Origin: Phycisphaerales bacterium
Lineage (GTDB): Bacteria > Planctomycetota > Phycisphaerae > UBA1845
Direction of reading: 5' to 3'
Assembly (NCBI GenBank): GCA_020639115.1
Contig: JACKHG010000018.1
Location: 11,462 to 75,461 of the forward strand
Length of the DNA: 64,000 nt
Each line of letters starts with the position of its first letter. Position 1 is the stretch's first letter. The notes under the pieces are model-generated. The model had not been told where the DNA came from. It worked only from the letters and a program-made list of their open reading frames with translations, and did not search any database. This document shows, piece after piece, positions 16,456 to 26,014 of the stretch. Both the position numbers and the translations under genes were made by a program.

Positions 16456-18969
16456 TCAAGCGCCGTCGTCGGATGGTGCGGACTGCGAGCGGTCGAGCAC
16501 CTCGCGCACGCGGCGGAGCAGGTCCGCCTGGCTGAAGGGTTTTTCCAAAAAGTCGATGCCGTCCTCCACCACCCCCTGGTGGGCGATGACATCCGACGTG
16601 TAGCCCGAGATGTACAGCACGCGCAGATCCGGGCGCTCCGCGGCGAGCGCCTTGGCGACCTGCCGGCCGTTCATCTCCGGCATGATCACGTCGGTGACCA
16701 GCAGGTGGAGCCGCCCGGTGTGCTGCCGGGCGACCTTGAGCGCCGCGGCCCCGGTCGCAGCCGCCAGCACGTGGTAGCCCGCGCTGCGCAGCATCTGCGT
16801 GGTGAGGTGGCGCACGCTCGGATCGTCCTCGCAAACGAGTACGGTTTCGCCGTCATGGGAAATCTCAAGGGCCTCCGCGGCCTGGGGCGCAGGGGCCTCC
16901 GCACCGGCGCTGCCCTCGGCAGCCGGCAGGAACACGCGAAACGTCGCGCCCAGACCCGGCTCGCTGTAAACCGTAACATGGCCGCCGTTCTGCTGAACGA
17001 TGCCGTGCACCGTCGCAAGCCCCAGCCCGGAGCCCTGACCCACGTCCTTGGTCGTGAAAAACGGCTCGAAAATCCGCTCGATCGTCGCCGCGTCGATCCC
17101 GTGTCCGCTGTCGCTCACGGACAACTGGACGTACGGTCCCGGCGTGGCGTCGGGCTGGCCCGCCGCGTAGGCCGCGTCGAGCGTGATGCGCCGCGTGGCG
17201 ATGGCGAGGCGCCCTCCATGAGGCATCGCATCACGCGCGTTCACCACGAGATTGAGCACCACCTGCTCGAGCTGGTTGGCGTCGGCGCGCACCGCGGGCA
17301 GGTCGGGCGCCAGCGTCAGTTCCAGGTCGATGTTCTCCGTGATCAGGCGGCGCAGCATGCTGCGCATGTCGCGCACGATCGCGTTGACATCGAGCACCTG
17401 CGGCCGGGCCACGTCCTTGCGGCTGAACGTGAGCAGTTGCCGCGTGAGCGCGACGGCGCGGTTGGCGGCCCGTTCCACCTCGCCGAGCCCGCGAAGCCCG
17501 GGATGCTCTTCCGGCAGGGATTTCGCAAAGGCGTCGCGGGCCAGACCCAGGTGCCCGAGGATGGCCGTGAGAATGTTGTTGAAGTCGTGGGCCACGCCGC
17601 CGGCAAGCTGCCCGACCGCCTGCATCTTCTGCGACTGGCGCAACTGCGCCTCGAGCCGGACGCGCTCCGCCTCCGCGCGCTTGCGGTGCGTGATGTCGGT
17701 GAATACCGCCTGCGACGCGGGCCGCCCCTCGAACTCGACCGGCGAGCCGGTGACCTCGACGTCGATCACCTCGCCGTCCAGCCGGCGGAAGCGCTCCTCG
17801 ACCGCCGGAGCCTGCTGCTGGTTGTAGATGGCCTCCACGCGCGGCCGTACCACGTCGACGAAGTCCGGGTGGACGATGTCCCAGATGCTGCGGCCGACGA
17901 GTTCCTGCGGCGACGCCGCCCCCAGCATGCGCGCAGCCGCCGGGTTCACGAATACGAACTGCTCTTCGCGGTGAATCAGAATCGCGATGGGCGCGTTCTC
18001 GACCAGCGAACGGTAGCGCTGCTCACTCTCCTGCAGCGCCAGCTCCGCGCTCCGCCGGGCGGTGTGGTCGGCGATGAAACCCTCGAGCGCCAGCAGCCCG
18101 CCAGCCTCGTCGAAAACGCCGCGCCCCATCTCCCACACCCAGCGCACGTCGCCCGTCGCGGTGACGATGCGGTAGGTGATCTCGAACGGTCCCCGGCGGT
18201 TGATTCCCTGTTGGACCTTTTTCCATACCGCGTCCCGGTCGGCCGAGTGGATGATGTCGGCGTATGCCACGCGGGCGTTGTCTATCAGGTCGGCAGGGCG
18301 ATAGCCGGTAAGGTCGCTGCAGCCCTCGCTGACAAACTCCATCGTCCACTGCGGATCGTTGCGGCAGCGGTACACCATCCCCGGCAGATTGCTGAACAGC
18401 GTGGTCATCGCCCGCTGGCTCTCGCGCAGCGCGTCCACCGCCGTCCGCCGGTCGGTCACGTCGTCGGTGATGCCCGCCAGCCGCGCCGCAACACCCTGGT
18501 GCGTGCGCACCACGCACGCCCGGTCGCGCACCCACCGCAGCCTCCCCGCGCTGTCATGTACGCGGTACTCCACGCACAGCGTGCCGGCGCCCAGCGCGTC
18601 ACGGTACGCATCCGCCACACGCTCGCGATCGTCGGCGTGCACCGCGTCGGTCGCCAGCCCAGGGCCGCAAACGGTGCCCGGAGCACGGGCCAGGATGTGG
18701 GCAAGACCCGCATTGAGGTAGAGCGGCTCGAGCGACTGGGCGTCGAGCATCCACACGCACACGCCCAGGTTGTCGGCCAGTTCACGATGCCGCGCGTTGA
18801 CGACCTGAGCCGCCAGATGGGCGCGCCGCGCTCCGCGCAACGCCGCCCACAAACCGGCGGCAGCCGCGGCGAATGACAGCGCGGCGATACCGAGCACCCA
18901 GATCAGCCACGCCGGGCACGGCGCCGGCGCTGCCGCGAGCACTGCCATGACCACGCGATGATCCAACAC
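16456..18969 (-). CDS. Hybrid sensor histidine kinase with multiple PAS domains and C-terminal receiver
   Basis: 837 aa. One N-terminal membrane span (WLIWVLGIAALSFAAAAAGL, about 20-42) is followed by three PAS modules (about 60-180, 185-310 and 315-440). The kinase core has H-box GGVAHDFNNIL, N-box LNLVVNARDAMP, DSGHGID, IFEPFFTTKD and GSGLGLATVHGI. The C-terminal receiver (about 700-830) has EDDPS and TDVIMPEMNG with its phospho-acceptor Asp, so phosphate is probably relayed internally. A GTG start at 18969 has GGGAG 8 bases upstream. It converges with the subtilase gene, leaving 6 bases between stops. No DNA-binding partner is adjacent. Confidence 0.93.
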   Translation of the reverse strand: MLDHRVVMAVLAAAPAPCPAWLIWVLGIAALSFAAAAAGLWAALRGARRAHLAAQVVNARHRELADNLGVCVWMLDAQSLEPLYLNAGLAHILARAPGTVCGPGLATDAVHADDRERVADAYRDALGAGTLCVEYRVHDSAGRLRWVRDRACVVRTHQGVAARLAGITDDVTDRRTAVDALRESQRAMTTLFSNLPGMVYRCRNDPQWTMEFVSEGCSDLTGYRPADLIDNARVAYADIIHSADRDAVWKKVQQGINRRGPFEITYRIVTATGDVRWVWEMGRGVFDEAGGLLALEGFIADHTARRSAELALQESEQRYRSLVENAPIAILIHREEQFVFVNPAAARMLGAASPQELVGRSIWDIVHPDFVDVVRPRVEAIYNQQQAPAVEERFRRLDGEVIDVEVTGSPVEFEGRPASQAVFTDITHRKRAEAERVRLEAQLRQSQKMQAVGQLAGGVAHDFNNILTAILGHLGLARDAFAKSLPEEHPGLRGLGEVERAANRAVALTRQLLTFSRKDVARPQVLDVNAIVRDMRSMLRRLITENIDLELTLAPDLPAVRADANQLEQVVLNLVVNARDAMPHGGRLAIATRRITLDAAYAAGQPDATPGPYVQLSVSDSGHGIDAATIERIFEPFFTTKDVGQGSGLGLATVHGIVQQNGGHVTVYSEPGLGATFRVFLPAAEGSAGAEAPAPQAAEALEISHDGETVLVCEDDPSVRHLTTQMLRSAGYHVLAAATGAAALKVARQHTGRLHLLVTDVIMPEMNGRQVAKALAAERPDLRVLYISGYTSDVIAHQGVVEDGIDFLEKPFSQADLLRRVREVLDRSQSAPSDDGA

Positions 18970-19103
18970 GAAATTCTCCCGTCATCGAGGGTCCACGTCG
19001 CTCGCAACCCCGAGGAGCATAACGACGCCCCAGCAGGCTCGCTACGCTGGTGAGCCCTCAATTCGCGATTACAATGCCAGTGGAACACTCGCGGAGGACA
19101 CCG

Positions 19104-20249
19104 ATGAACGCAGGCAGATGGGGCAGTCAGGTGACGTCACGCCTTGGTCAGGGGCTCGGTCGGTGGATGCTGTTGTGTGCCCCTCTGTTCACCCTCTCCC
19201 CCGTGCTCGCGGACGCTCCGCCCGCGGATGTCGCGACCGCCCGCCGAATGCTCAAGCAGGGCCAGGTGGCTCAGGCCCAGGCGGTGCTGGAGGAGTTGGC
19301 CGCCGGTGAACCCGACGCGGAGGTGCACCGCCTGCTGGGGGACGTGTACTGCCGCCAGCGCCAGTGGGACGAGGCCCGCGAGGAGCTGCGCGCAGCGATC
19401 CGGATGGACGAGATCGCGGACGACCACCTGCGGCTCGGCGAGGTGTACATCGCCGAGCACAAGTACGCGCTGGCCCTGGCCCAGTTCCGCAACGCGCGGC
19501 GAATGGGCGTGCTCGATGGGGATTTACACTACCGGTTGGCCCTGGCCTACTTCGGGCTCGGACGGATCTACGGGGACGTGCAGCGCGTGTCGCTGCCCAG
19601 CGGGTCACCCGGGCAGCGCGTGGGCGACACCGTGCTGATCGAGGAAATCCCCGGCGAGCCGGGAATGTACTGGGCGGCGGCCACGGACTCCGCCGCCTTC
19701 CAGGTGACGCGGGCGCGGTCGCTGGGGGCGGACGGTCCGGAGGTGCGCCTGCTCGAGGCACGCACCTGGCTCGCGGGCCGCCAGTACGCGCTGGCGGGGC
19801 GGTGCTTCGACGCGCTCGTCGAGGATCTTCCCAATCTCGAGCTGACCGATGAGGAGCGTCGGCAGGCGTGGACCGATGCAGCCGAGGCCTCCTATCACGC
19901 CGACGATCTGGTAGGCTTCATCGCGCGCTGGCGCGAAGCGCATCGCACGCAGGATCGGGACGCCCTGGCTGCGGCGATGGCGGAGGCCCACCGCCGCGTC
20001 GCCGAGCGCTACGCCGATCGGGGCGACCTGCCGCAGTGCATCGCGCACCTGGAGCAGGCCCTGGCCGAGGCGCCGCGCGACGTGCCGCTGCGTTATCAGC
20101 TCGGCAACCGCTACTGGGAGGCGGGCGAACCGCTGAAGGCCGCGCGGGCCTGGCGGATCGTACTGCAACTGGATCCGGAGCATCCCGACCGGGCGCGCAT
20201 CCTCGACCGCCTGCAGGTGATCACCGCGGAATACGGTTCGAGCGAATAG
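19104..20249 (+). CDS. Exported TPR-repeat protein
   Basis: 381 aa. The start at 19104 has GGAGG 7 bases upstream. A signal peptide (WMLLCAPLFTLSPVLADA) is followed by tetratricopeptide-like helix pairs at about residues 38-160 (LKQGQVAQAQAVLEELA, LGDVYCRQRQWDEAREEL, LGEVYIAEHKYALALAQF) and again at 290-375 (YADRGDLPQCIAHLEQAL, LGNRYWEAGEPLKAARAW). The middle 130 residues do not look like TPR. It is probably a periplasmic scaffold for protein complexes; no partner is visible. A TACAAT at 19070-19075 could be its -10. Confidence 0.85.
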   Translation: MNAGRWGSQVTSRLGQGLGRWMLLCAPLFTLSPVLADAPPADVATARRMLKQGQVAQAQAVLEELAAGEPDAEVHRLLGDVYCRQRQWDEAREELRAAIRMDEIADDHLRLGEVYIAEHKYALALAQFRNARRMGVLDGDLHYRLALAYFGLGRIYGDVQRVSLPSGSPGQRVGDTVLIEEIPGEPGMYWAAATDSAAFQVTRARSLGADGPEVRLLEARTWLAGRQYALAGRCFDALVEDLPNLELTDEERRQAWTDAAEASYHADDLVGFIARWREAHRTQDRDALAAAMAEAHRRVAERYADRGDLPQCIAHLEQALAEAPRDVPLRYQLGNRYWEAGEPLKAARAWRIVLQLDPEHPDRARILDRLQVITAEYGSSE

Positions 20250-20275
20250 GGCGACGCCGGTCGACGCCGGAGCGG

Positions 20276-21382
20276 TCACTGCGCGGCGTCAGCGCCCTGT
20301 TCGCCGAAGCGGCGGCGGAGCTGACCGCAGGCCCCCTCAATATCGAGCCCCCGGCTGCGGCGCAGGTGCGTCGTGACGCCGCGTTCGCGGAGTATCTCCA
20401 GGAAGGTCTGGGCGGATTCGCTCGTCGGGCGGGTGTAGGGCAGGCCGGCGACCGGGTTGTAGCGGATGAGGTTGACGTTGGCGCGCATGTCGCGGCAGAG
20501 CACCGCCACCTGGCGCGCGTGGTCGGCCGAGTCGTTCACGCCGCCGAGCAGCACGTATTCGAGCGTCACCTCGCGTCCTGTCTTGGCGAAATAGTAGCCG
20601 CAGGCCTCGATGAGCGCGGCGATCGTCACGCGCTCGGCCCACGGAATCAGTTCGCGGCGCAGCTCGTCGGTGGGGGCGTGCAGCGAGAGGGCCAGCGTGA
20701 TCTGCAGGCCTTCCTCCGCGAGGCGGTGCATCGCGTCGGGCAGCCCGACGGTGCTCACCGTCATCTTCCGCGCCCCGATGTGCATGCCGTGCGCGTCGTT
20801 GAGAATCCGCAGCGCGGTGACGGTGTTGCGGTAGTTCGCCAGCGGCTCGCCGAGCCCCATGAAGACCACGTTGGACAGGCGCGGGCCGTCGCCGCACAGC
20901 GCCCGCACGCGCATGGCCTGCTCGACGATCTGGGCTGCGGTGAGCTGCCGCTGCAGGCCGTCGATCCCGCTGGCGCAGAAGCGGCAGCCGACCGGGCAGC
21001 CCACCTGGGTCGAGATGCAGGCGGTGCGGCGCTCCTCGTCGGGAATCAGCACGCACTCGCTGGTCGTGCCGTCCGCCCAGCGGAGCAGCAGCTTGCGCGT
21101 GCCGTCGGACGCGACGCGATCGGCGACGACTGTGGATTCGTAGACGTGCCACGATTCCGCGAGCCGGGTGCGCAGGGCCTTGGGCAGGTTGTTCATCGCC
21201 GCGAAGTCGACGGCGTTGTGGCGGTAGATCCAGTCCAGCACCTGCCGGGCGCGGTAGGGCTTTTCACCCAGGGCCGTGATCGCGACCGCGAGCTCGGGCT
21301 CGGGTACGCCGAGCACACCGGTGGTGGCGAGGCCGGATTGGGCGATGGGCACGTGCATGGGTGGATGCGGTTCGTGGGTCAC
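20276..21382 (-). CDS. rlmN: 23S rRNA (adenine-2503-C2)-methyltransferase RlmN (radical SAM)
   Basis: 368 aa. It contains the radical-SAM motif CPVGCRFC (near residues 124-131) inside [15 protein letters not shown], the SAM-binding [13 protein letters not shown], and the C-terminal [11 protein letters not shown] with the second catalytic Cys. RlmN methylates A2503 of 23S rRNA and A37 of some tRNAs. The GTG start overlaps the lon stop codon (GTGA, 21379-21382), so translation is probably coupled to lon; an ATG at 21358 is a less likely start. The linkage to lon and hsp20 puts it in a stress operon. Confidence 0.95.
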   Translation of the reverse strand: MTHEPHPPMHVPIAQSGLATTGVLGVPEPELAVAITALGEKPYRARQVLDWIYRHNAVDFAAMNNLPKALRTRLAESWHVYESTVVADRVASDGTRKLLLRWADGTTSECVLIPDEERRTACISTQVGCPVGCRFCASGIDGLQRQLTAAQIVEQAMRVRALCGDGPRLSNVVFMGLGEPLANYRNTVTALRILNDAHGMHIGARKMTVSTVGLPDAMHRLAEEGLQITLALSLHAPTDELRRELIPWAERVTIAALIEACGYYFAKTGREVTLEYVLLGGVNDSADHARQVAVLCRDMRANVNLIRYNPVAGLPYTRPTSESAQTFLEILRERGVTTHLRRSRGLDIEGACGQLRRRFGEQGADAAQ

Positions 21383-24059
21383 GCGGAGCGGGCGGACTTG
21401 CGCGCGGCGGCCTTGGCCCTGCGGCCCTTCTTTCTGGCGGGCGACTTCCGGCGCGCCGCCGGTCGCGTGGCCTTCTTGCGCGTCGTCTTCTTCGCGCGCT
21501 TCGTTTTCTTCTTGCGGGTCGTGCTCTTCTTTGCGGTTTTCTTCGTGGTCCTTTTCCGACGCGGCGACGTCCTCTTGCTTTTGGCCGGACTCTGCGACTC
21601 CTCGTCGCGAGCGCGCGTGTTGCGGGCCGACTTGCGCGGCTTGCGCGCCGGCTGGAACACGCCGGGCACCACGTCATCGATCGTCTTGACCGGGATGAAG
21701 TTGATCTCGTCGCGCACCTCAGCCGGGACCTCCTCGAGATCCTTGATGTTGGGCGCCGGCAGGTACACGCGGCGGATGCCGGCGCGATGGGCCGCCAGCA
21801 CCTTCTCCTTGATCCCGCCCACCGGAAGCACCGCACCGCGCAGCGTGATCTCGCCCGTCATGGCCGTACGCGGATCGATCGCCTTGTCCTTGTAGGCGGA
21901 GATCAGCGCCGTGACGAGGGCCAGGCCCGCCGACGGGCCGTCCTTGGGCACCGCCCCGGCGGGAATGTGCACGTGGATGTCGGAGCGCACGATCTCGTCC
22001 TGTGAAATCCGTAATTTGCGCGCCCGGCTGCGGATGAGGGAAAAAGCCGCGTGACCGCTCTCGCGCATGACGTCGCCGATCTGGCCGGTGAAGGCGAGCT
22101 GGCCGGAGCCGCATGCGCGACGCCTCGATGAAGAGGATCTCGCCGCCCGCGATGGTGTAGGCCAGCCCCGTGACCACGCTGGCAGTCCGACGCGCGGCGA
22201 TCTCCGAGATGTACTCCACCGGGCCGAGCAGCTCCGCGACGAGTTCTGGCGTGACCTGCCGGCACGCGGACTCGCCGCGCACCGTGGCTGCTCGCCAACG
22301 CCCGGCAGACGCGCCGATGCGCCGCTCGAGTTCGCGGACGCCCGCCTCGCGGTGTAGCCGGTGATGATCTCGGTGAGGGCCTCGTCGGTGAAGGTGACGC
22401 AGTCAGCGCAGGCCTGTGTCGACGAGCTGGCGCGGGACGAGGTACCGCCGGGCGATCTCGAGCTTTTCCCGGTGGTGTAGCTCGGGAGCATGATCACTTC
22501 CATGCGGTCGCAGCGCCGACGGGACCATATCCATGTAATTGGCGGTCGCGATGAAGAACACGTGCGACAGGTCGAAGGGCACGTCGAGGTAGTGATCGGT
22601 GAAGGTGTCGTTCTGCTGCGGGTCGAGCACCTCGAGAGCTGCCGACGCGGGATCGCCGCGGAAGTCGGTGCCGACCTTATCCACCTCGTCGAGCATGAAG
22701 ACCGGGTTGTTCGAGCCGCACTTGCGGATTTCCTGGATCACGCGACCCGGCATCGCCTCACGTACGTGCGGCGATGGCCGCGGATCTCCGCCTCGTCGCG
22801 CACGCCGCCCAGCGACATGCGGATGAAGTGCGGCCTGCTGCCCGCGTGCAATGCTGCGGCCCAGCGACGTCTTGCCTGCGCCCGGCGGCCCCGCGAAGCA
22901 CAGGATCGTGCCGCGCCCGGAGGGGTTTGAGCTTGCACCGCGAGCGACTCGATAATGCGCCGCTTGATTTTCTTCAATCCGTAGTGGTCGGCCTCGAGCA
23001 CGTGCTCGCGCGGGTGAGGTCGAGGTTGTCCGCGGTGGCCTTCGCCCAGGGCAGCGAGCTGAGCCACTCGACGTAGTCCACCGCGACGGAGTACTTCGGG
23101 CGACGCCTGCGCAGCATGGCGAGCCGCTCCAGCTCGCGGTCGGCGGCGGCCTGCGGCTCCGGCGGCAGCTTGGCTTCGGCGATCTCCTTACCCAGGCGGT
23201 CGACGACCTCGCTGCGCGCATCCGACTGGCCCAGCTCCGACTGGATGGCCTTGAGCTGCTCGCGCAGGTAGTACTGCGCTGGGACTTGTCCATCTGGTCG
23301 CGGACGCGGTCGCGGAGCTGCTGGGAAGTTCGAGCACCTCGAGCTGGCTGGAGAGCGCCGCGTACACCTTGCGCAGGCGATCCTTGACGTCGAACGTTTC
23401 GAGCAGTTCCTGCCGGTACACCAGCGACAGCGACAGGTTGGCGGCGAGGAATCCGCTGCCGCCCGCCGTCGAGATGTTGTCGATGACCAGCTTGGCTTCC
23501 TCCGGCACGTTGGGAGAAAGCTCCATGACGCGGTCGGCGGCGTGGCGCACGTTGTGCACCAGGGCCTCGAGCTCGACCGACGTCTCCGGCTCGTCCACCT
23601 GGTGATGCACCTTGGCCTCGAGGTAGGGGCGCTTCGCGCACGAGTTCCTCGACGCCGACCCGGGCGAGGCCGTGGACGATGATCGTCTCCGAGCCGTCGG
23701 GCAGTTTCAGCATCTTGAGGATGCGGCAGGCCGTGCCGATGCGGTAGAGATCGTCCAGGTGGGGTCCCGGTGTCGGCGACGCGCTGGGCGACCACCGCGA
23801 TGAGCTTGTCCGCAGCCAGCGCGAGGTCGAGAACCTTCTTGGATTTTTCCCGCGCGACGTTGAGCGGCATCACCGTACCGGGAAACGCCACGCGATCGCG
23901 CACCGGCAGCATCGGCAGGGTGGGGGGAATCTCGGGCAGTTCGTCGCTGCCCGGGGCGCCCAGCTCCACCTCCTGGATGTCGTCGCCGCCGTCGGATTCC
24001 TCCGCGCGGACTTCGGCGTTGCGGGCTTCGAGGCTGTCGGCGTCGGGACGGTGATTCAT
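21379..24059 (-). pseudogene. lon: ATP-dependent Lon protease gene, frame interrupted many times (about 890 codons)
   Basis: The reading begins at ATG 24059, overlapping the hsp20 stop (ATGA). Lon order is intact across frames: N-domain ([36 protein letters not shown]), coiled coil ([16 protein letters not shown]), Walker A ([13 protein letters not shown]), [15 protein letters not shown], Walker B ([12 protein letters not shown]), and the protease domain with Ser in KDGPSAG and Lys in GGIKEK. At least a dozen single-base shifts lie between about 22115 and 23765; both ends are clean. Either the sequence is unreliable there or the gene is recently dead. The last 85 or so residues are an unusual Lys/Arg/Ala/Thr-rich tail absent from ordinary Lon. 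Confidence 0.85.
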
Positions 24060-24475
24060 GGTCGCTCCTCGGCGCTGCGGCGCGGCATCACGATCCAGAC
24101 GTAGCCGTTCTTGTAGCTGGCCGAGCAGGCGTCCACGTCGAGGTCGGACGACACCGGGATCTTGCGATGGAATTTTCCCGAGTTGATCTCCATCAGGTGG
24201 ACGCTCAACTCGCCGGAGACGTCCGGCACCGCCGGCTTGTTGCGGTGCCCGCGGATGTGCAGCACGTTGCGATCCACCTGGATGTCGAGATCGCCCGGCT
24301 GGATGCCGGCGAGTTCCACGCACACCACCAGCTTGTCGTCCATCTCGTAGACGTTGAGCGGGGGATCCCACGTGTCGCGGGCGGACGAGCAGAAGTAGTC
24401 GGGCCCCATGACGCCGTCGATCATGGCGTCCATGGTGCGGGCCAGTTCGCGAAAGCTGTCTTCCAGTGTGCCCAT
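24056..24475 (-). CDS. Small heat-shock protein, Hsp20/alpha-crystallin family
   Basis: 139 aa from ATG 24475 (MGTLEDSFREL). The alpha-crystallin domain occupies about residues 40-135: PPLNVYEMDDKLVVCVELAG, LDIQVDRNVLHIRGHR, then GKFHRKIPV and YKNGYVWIVMPR, close to the family AxxxNGVLxxxxPK pattern. It holds unfolding proteins for refolding or degradation. It is the first gene of hsp20-lon-rlmN on the minus strand, overlapping lon by four bases (ATGA), which links it with a protease for damaged proteins. No CIRCE element lies upstream; a sigma70-like promoter is seen at 24541-24568. Confidence 0.93.
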   Translation of the reverse strand: MGTLEDSFRELARTMDAMIDGVMGPDYFCSSARDTWDPPLNVYEMDDKLVVCVELAGIQPGDLDIQVDRNVLHIRGHRNKPAVPDVSGELSVHLMEINSGKFHRKIPVSSDLDVDACSASYKNGYVWIVMPRRSAEERP

Positions 24476-24540
24476 GTGTGCAGCGGGTTCCGAGAGGGTG
24501 CCGGGTGCTCCAGCCGACCGGATCACCAACGGGAATTCGT

Positions 24541-24568
24541 ATCTTAATAGCACCCGTTGAACCGTCAA
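24541..24568 (-). promoter_or_regulatory. Sigma70-like promoter of the hsp20-lon-rlmN operon
   Basis: On the minus strand TTGACG (24568-24563), a 16-base spacer and TAAGAT (24546-24541) lie about 65 bases before the hsp20 start. It is back to back with the panB promoter at 24600-24629. Confidence 0.4.
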
Positions 24569-24599
24569 ATTTCGAGGCTCCCGCGCTGATGCAAGCTCT

Positions 24600-24629
24600 T
24601 TGCTTGTCGAAAGATGGGGAAGGTATTAT
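24600..24629 (+). promoter_or_regulatory. Sigma70-like promoter of panB
   Basis: TTGCTT (24600-24605), an 18-base spacer and TATTAT (24624-24629). Transcription would start near 24636, leaving about 4 bases before the ATG at 24640. This is the same near-leaderless spacing as the mscS-type gene. Confidence 0.45.
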
Positions 24630-24639
24630 GCTGCGCCCG

Positions 24640-25560
24640 ATGCAACCCAAGACGAAGGTCACCCTGGCTACGCTGCAGTCGTGGAAACGCGAGCGCCGCA
24701 AGTTCCCGGTGCTGACGTGCTACGACTACACCACCAGCCGGTTGATGGCGGAAGCCGGCGTGGACGTGATACTGGTCGGCGACACCTACGGAGAGGTGTG
24801 CCTCGGCCACACCACCACGCTGCCGGTCAAGATCGATCATCTGCTCACCGTGACGGAGGCCGTGCGGCGCGGAGCGCCCCACGCCTTCGTGATCGGCGAT
24901 ATGCCCTACCTCACGTACCAGGTCTCCGCGACGGAGGCGATCCGCAACGCCGGACGCTTCATGGCCGAGGCCGGTTGCGACGCGGTCAAGCTGGAGGTGG
25001 ACCGCCGCCTCGCGGGCACCGTCGAGGCGCTGGCGACGGCGTCGATTCCGGTGATCGCGCACCTGGGGCTCAAGCCGCAATCGATTCACGCCCACGGCGG
25101 GTACCGCGCGCAGGGCAAGGACGCGCCCGGCGCGCTCGACCTCGTCGACGATGCCGCGCTGATGGAGTCCGCCGGCGCGGTCGCGCTGCTGCTCGAGGCC
25201 GTGCCCATCGAGGTCGCGGAACTGATCGCGCAGCGCACGACGCTGCCGGTGATCGGTTGCGTGGCAGGTCCGCATTGCGATGGTACGGTGGTTGTGCTGC
25301 ACGACATGTTGGGGTACAGCGCCGGACATCCCCCGCGGAGCGTCAAGCGTTACGCGAACCTGCACGAGGTCCTCACCGGCGCGTTCCGCGAATACGTGAA
25401 CGACATCGTCGGGGAGAAATTTCCGACGCGCGCGCACGGCGTGGCCATGCCCGCGGAGGAGCTGGAGGCGCTGCACGACGCACTGGCGGCGCGCGCGCCC
25501 GGCGAACCCGGGGCGCGCGCACGGCGCACGGATACCGCGGCACGTCAGCCGCTCGCTTGA
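24640..25560 (+). CDS. panB: 3-methyl-2-oxobutanoate hydroxymethyltransferase (PanB)
   Basis: 306 aa from ATG 24640 (MQPKTKVTL), the length usual for PanB. Signatures: FPVLTCYDYTTSRL, DVILVGDTYGEVCLGH with the metal-binding Asp, HAFVIGDMPYLTYQ, and the KLE/HLGLKPQSIH segment with substrate ligands. It transfers a hydroxymethyl group from methylenetetrahydrofolate to 2-oxoisovalerate, the first committed step to pantothenate and CoA. An ATG four codons upstream (24628) has GGGAAGG before it but lies inside the likely -10, so 24640 is preferred. No panC or panD is adjacent. The C-terminal 20 residues are Ala/Arg-rich and probably disordered. Confidence 0.93.
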   Translation: MQPKTKVTLATLQSWKRERRKFPVLTCYDYTTSRLMAEAGVDVILVGDTYGEVCLGHTTTLPVKIDHLLTVTEAVRRGAPHAFVIGDMPYLTYQVSATEAIRNAGRFMAEAGCDAVKLEVDRRLAGTVEALATASIPVIAHLGLKPQSIHAHGGYRAQGKDAPGALDLVDDAALMESAGAVALLLEAVPIEVAELIAQRTTLPVIGCVAGPHCDGTVVVLHDMLGYSAGHPPRSVKRYANLHEVLTGAFREYVNDIVGEKFPTRAHGVAMPAEELEALHDALAARAPGEPGARARRTDTAARQPLA

Positions 25561-25612
25561 CACCGTCTGGCGCGCGGGCTACTTTGGCGCCGACCCAATC
25601 GAGGGCGTGGTG

Positions 25613-26014
25613 ATGCTGGTCAGGATGGATCTCGCTCGCACGATCATCGTCGAAACGAGCGACTCGCAGGTCATCATCTTGAAGGAACGCGAGGGCGAGC
25701 GCCACCTGCCGATCCTCATTGGGATTCACGAGGCGCTGGCCATCGATCGCCGACTCAAGGGCCTGCAGACCCCGCGGCCCATGACGCACGATCTGCTGGC
25801 CAAAGTCGTGGAGGAGATGGGCGGCGAGTTGGAAAAGATCATCGTCTCCGACTTGCGGGATCACACGTTCTACGCCACGCTGGTCATCCGTCGCGACGGC
25901 GAACTCATCGAGGTGGATTCACGTCCGTCGGATGCGATTGCGCTGGGGGTCGCGGCGAGCACGCCGATCTTTGTGGAAAACCGCGTTCTCGAGGAAGCAT
26001 CGAAGACGGCATGA
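25613..26014 (+). CDS. BFN-domain (bifunctional nuclease, DUF151) protein
   Basis: 133 aa. It matches the BFN family along its length: SQVIILKEREGERHLPILIG, EALAIDRRLKG, RPMTHDLL and the C-terminal half FYATLVIRRDGELIEVDSRP followed by SDAIALGV. Homologues have been reported as nucleases in plants, and bacterial ones remain largely uncharacterised. The ATG at 25613 has GAGGG 7 bases upstream; a GTG at 25607 is possible. It overlaps the following GHMP kinase gene by four bases (ATGA), so the two are translationally coupled. It lies about 50 bases downstream of panB in the same direction. Confidence 0.9.
   Translation: MLVRMDLARTIIVETSDSQVIILKEREGERHLPILIGIHEALAIDRRLKGLQTPRPMTHDLLAKVVEEMGGELEKIIVSDLRDHTFYATLVIRRDGELIEVDSRPSDAIALGVAASTPIFVENRVLEEASKTA

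Noticed and set aside
16579..18876. A 765-codon open frame on the plus strand opposite the hybrid kinase
   Set aside because: No recognisable domain; the minus strand has all kinase and receiver motifs.
24476..24600. CIRCE or other heat-shock operator before hsp20
   Set aside because: No TTAGCACTC-N9-GAGTGCTAA or close variant is present.
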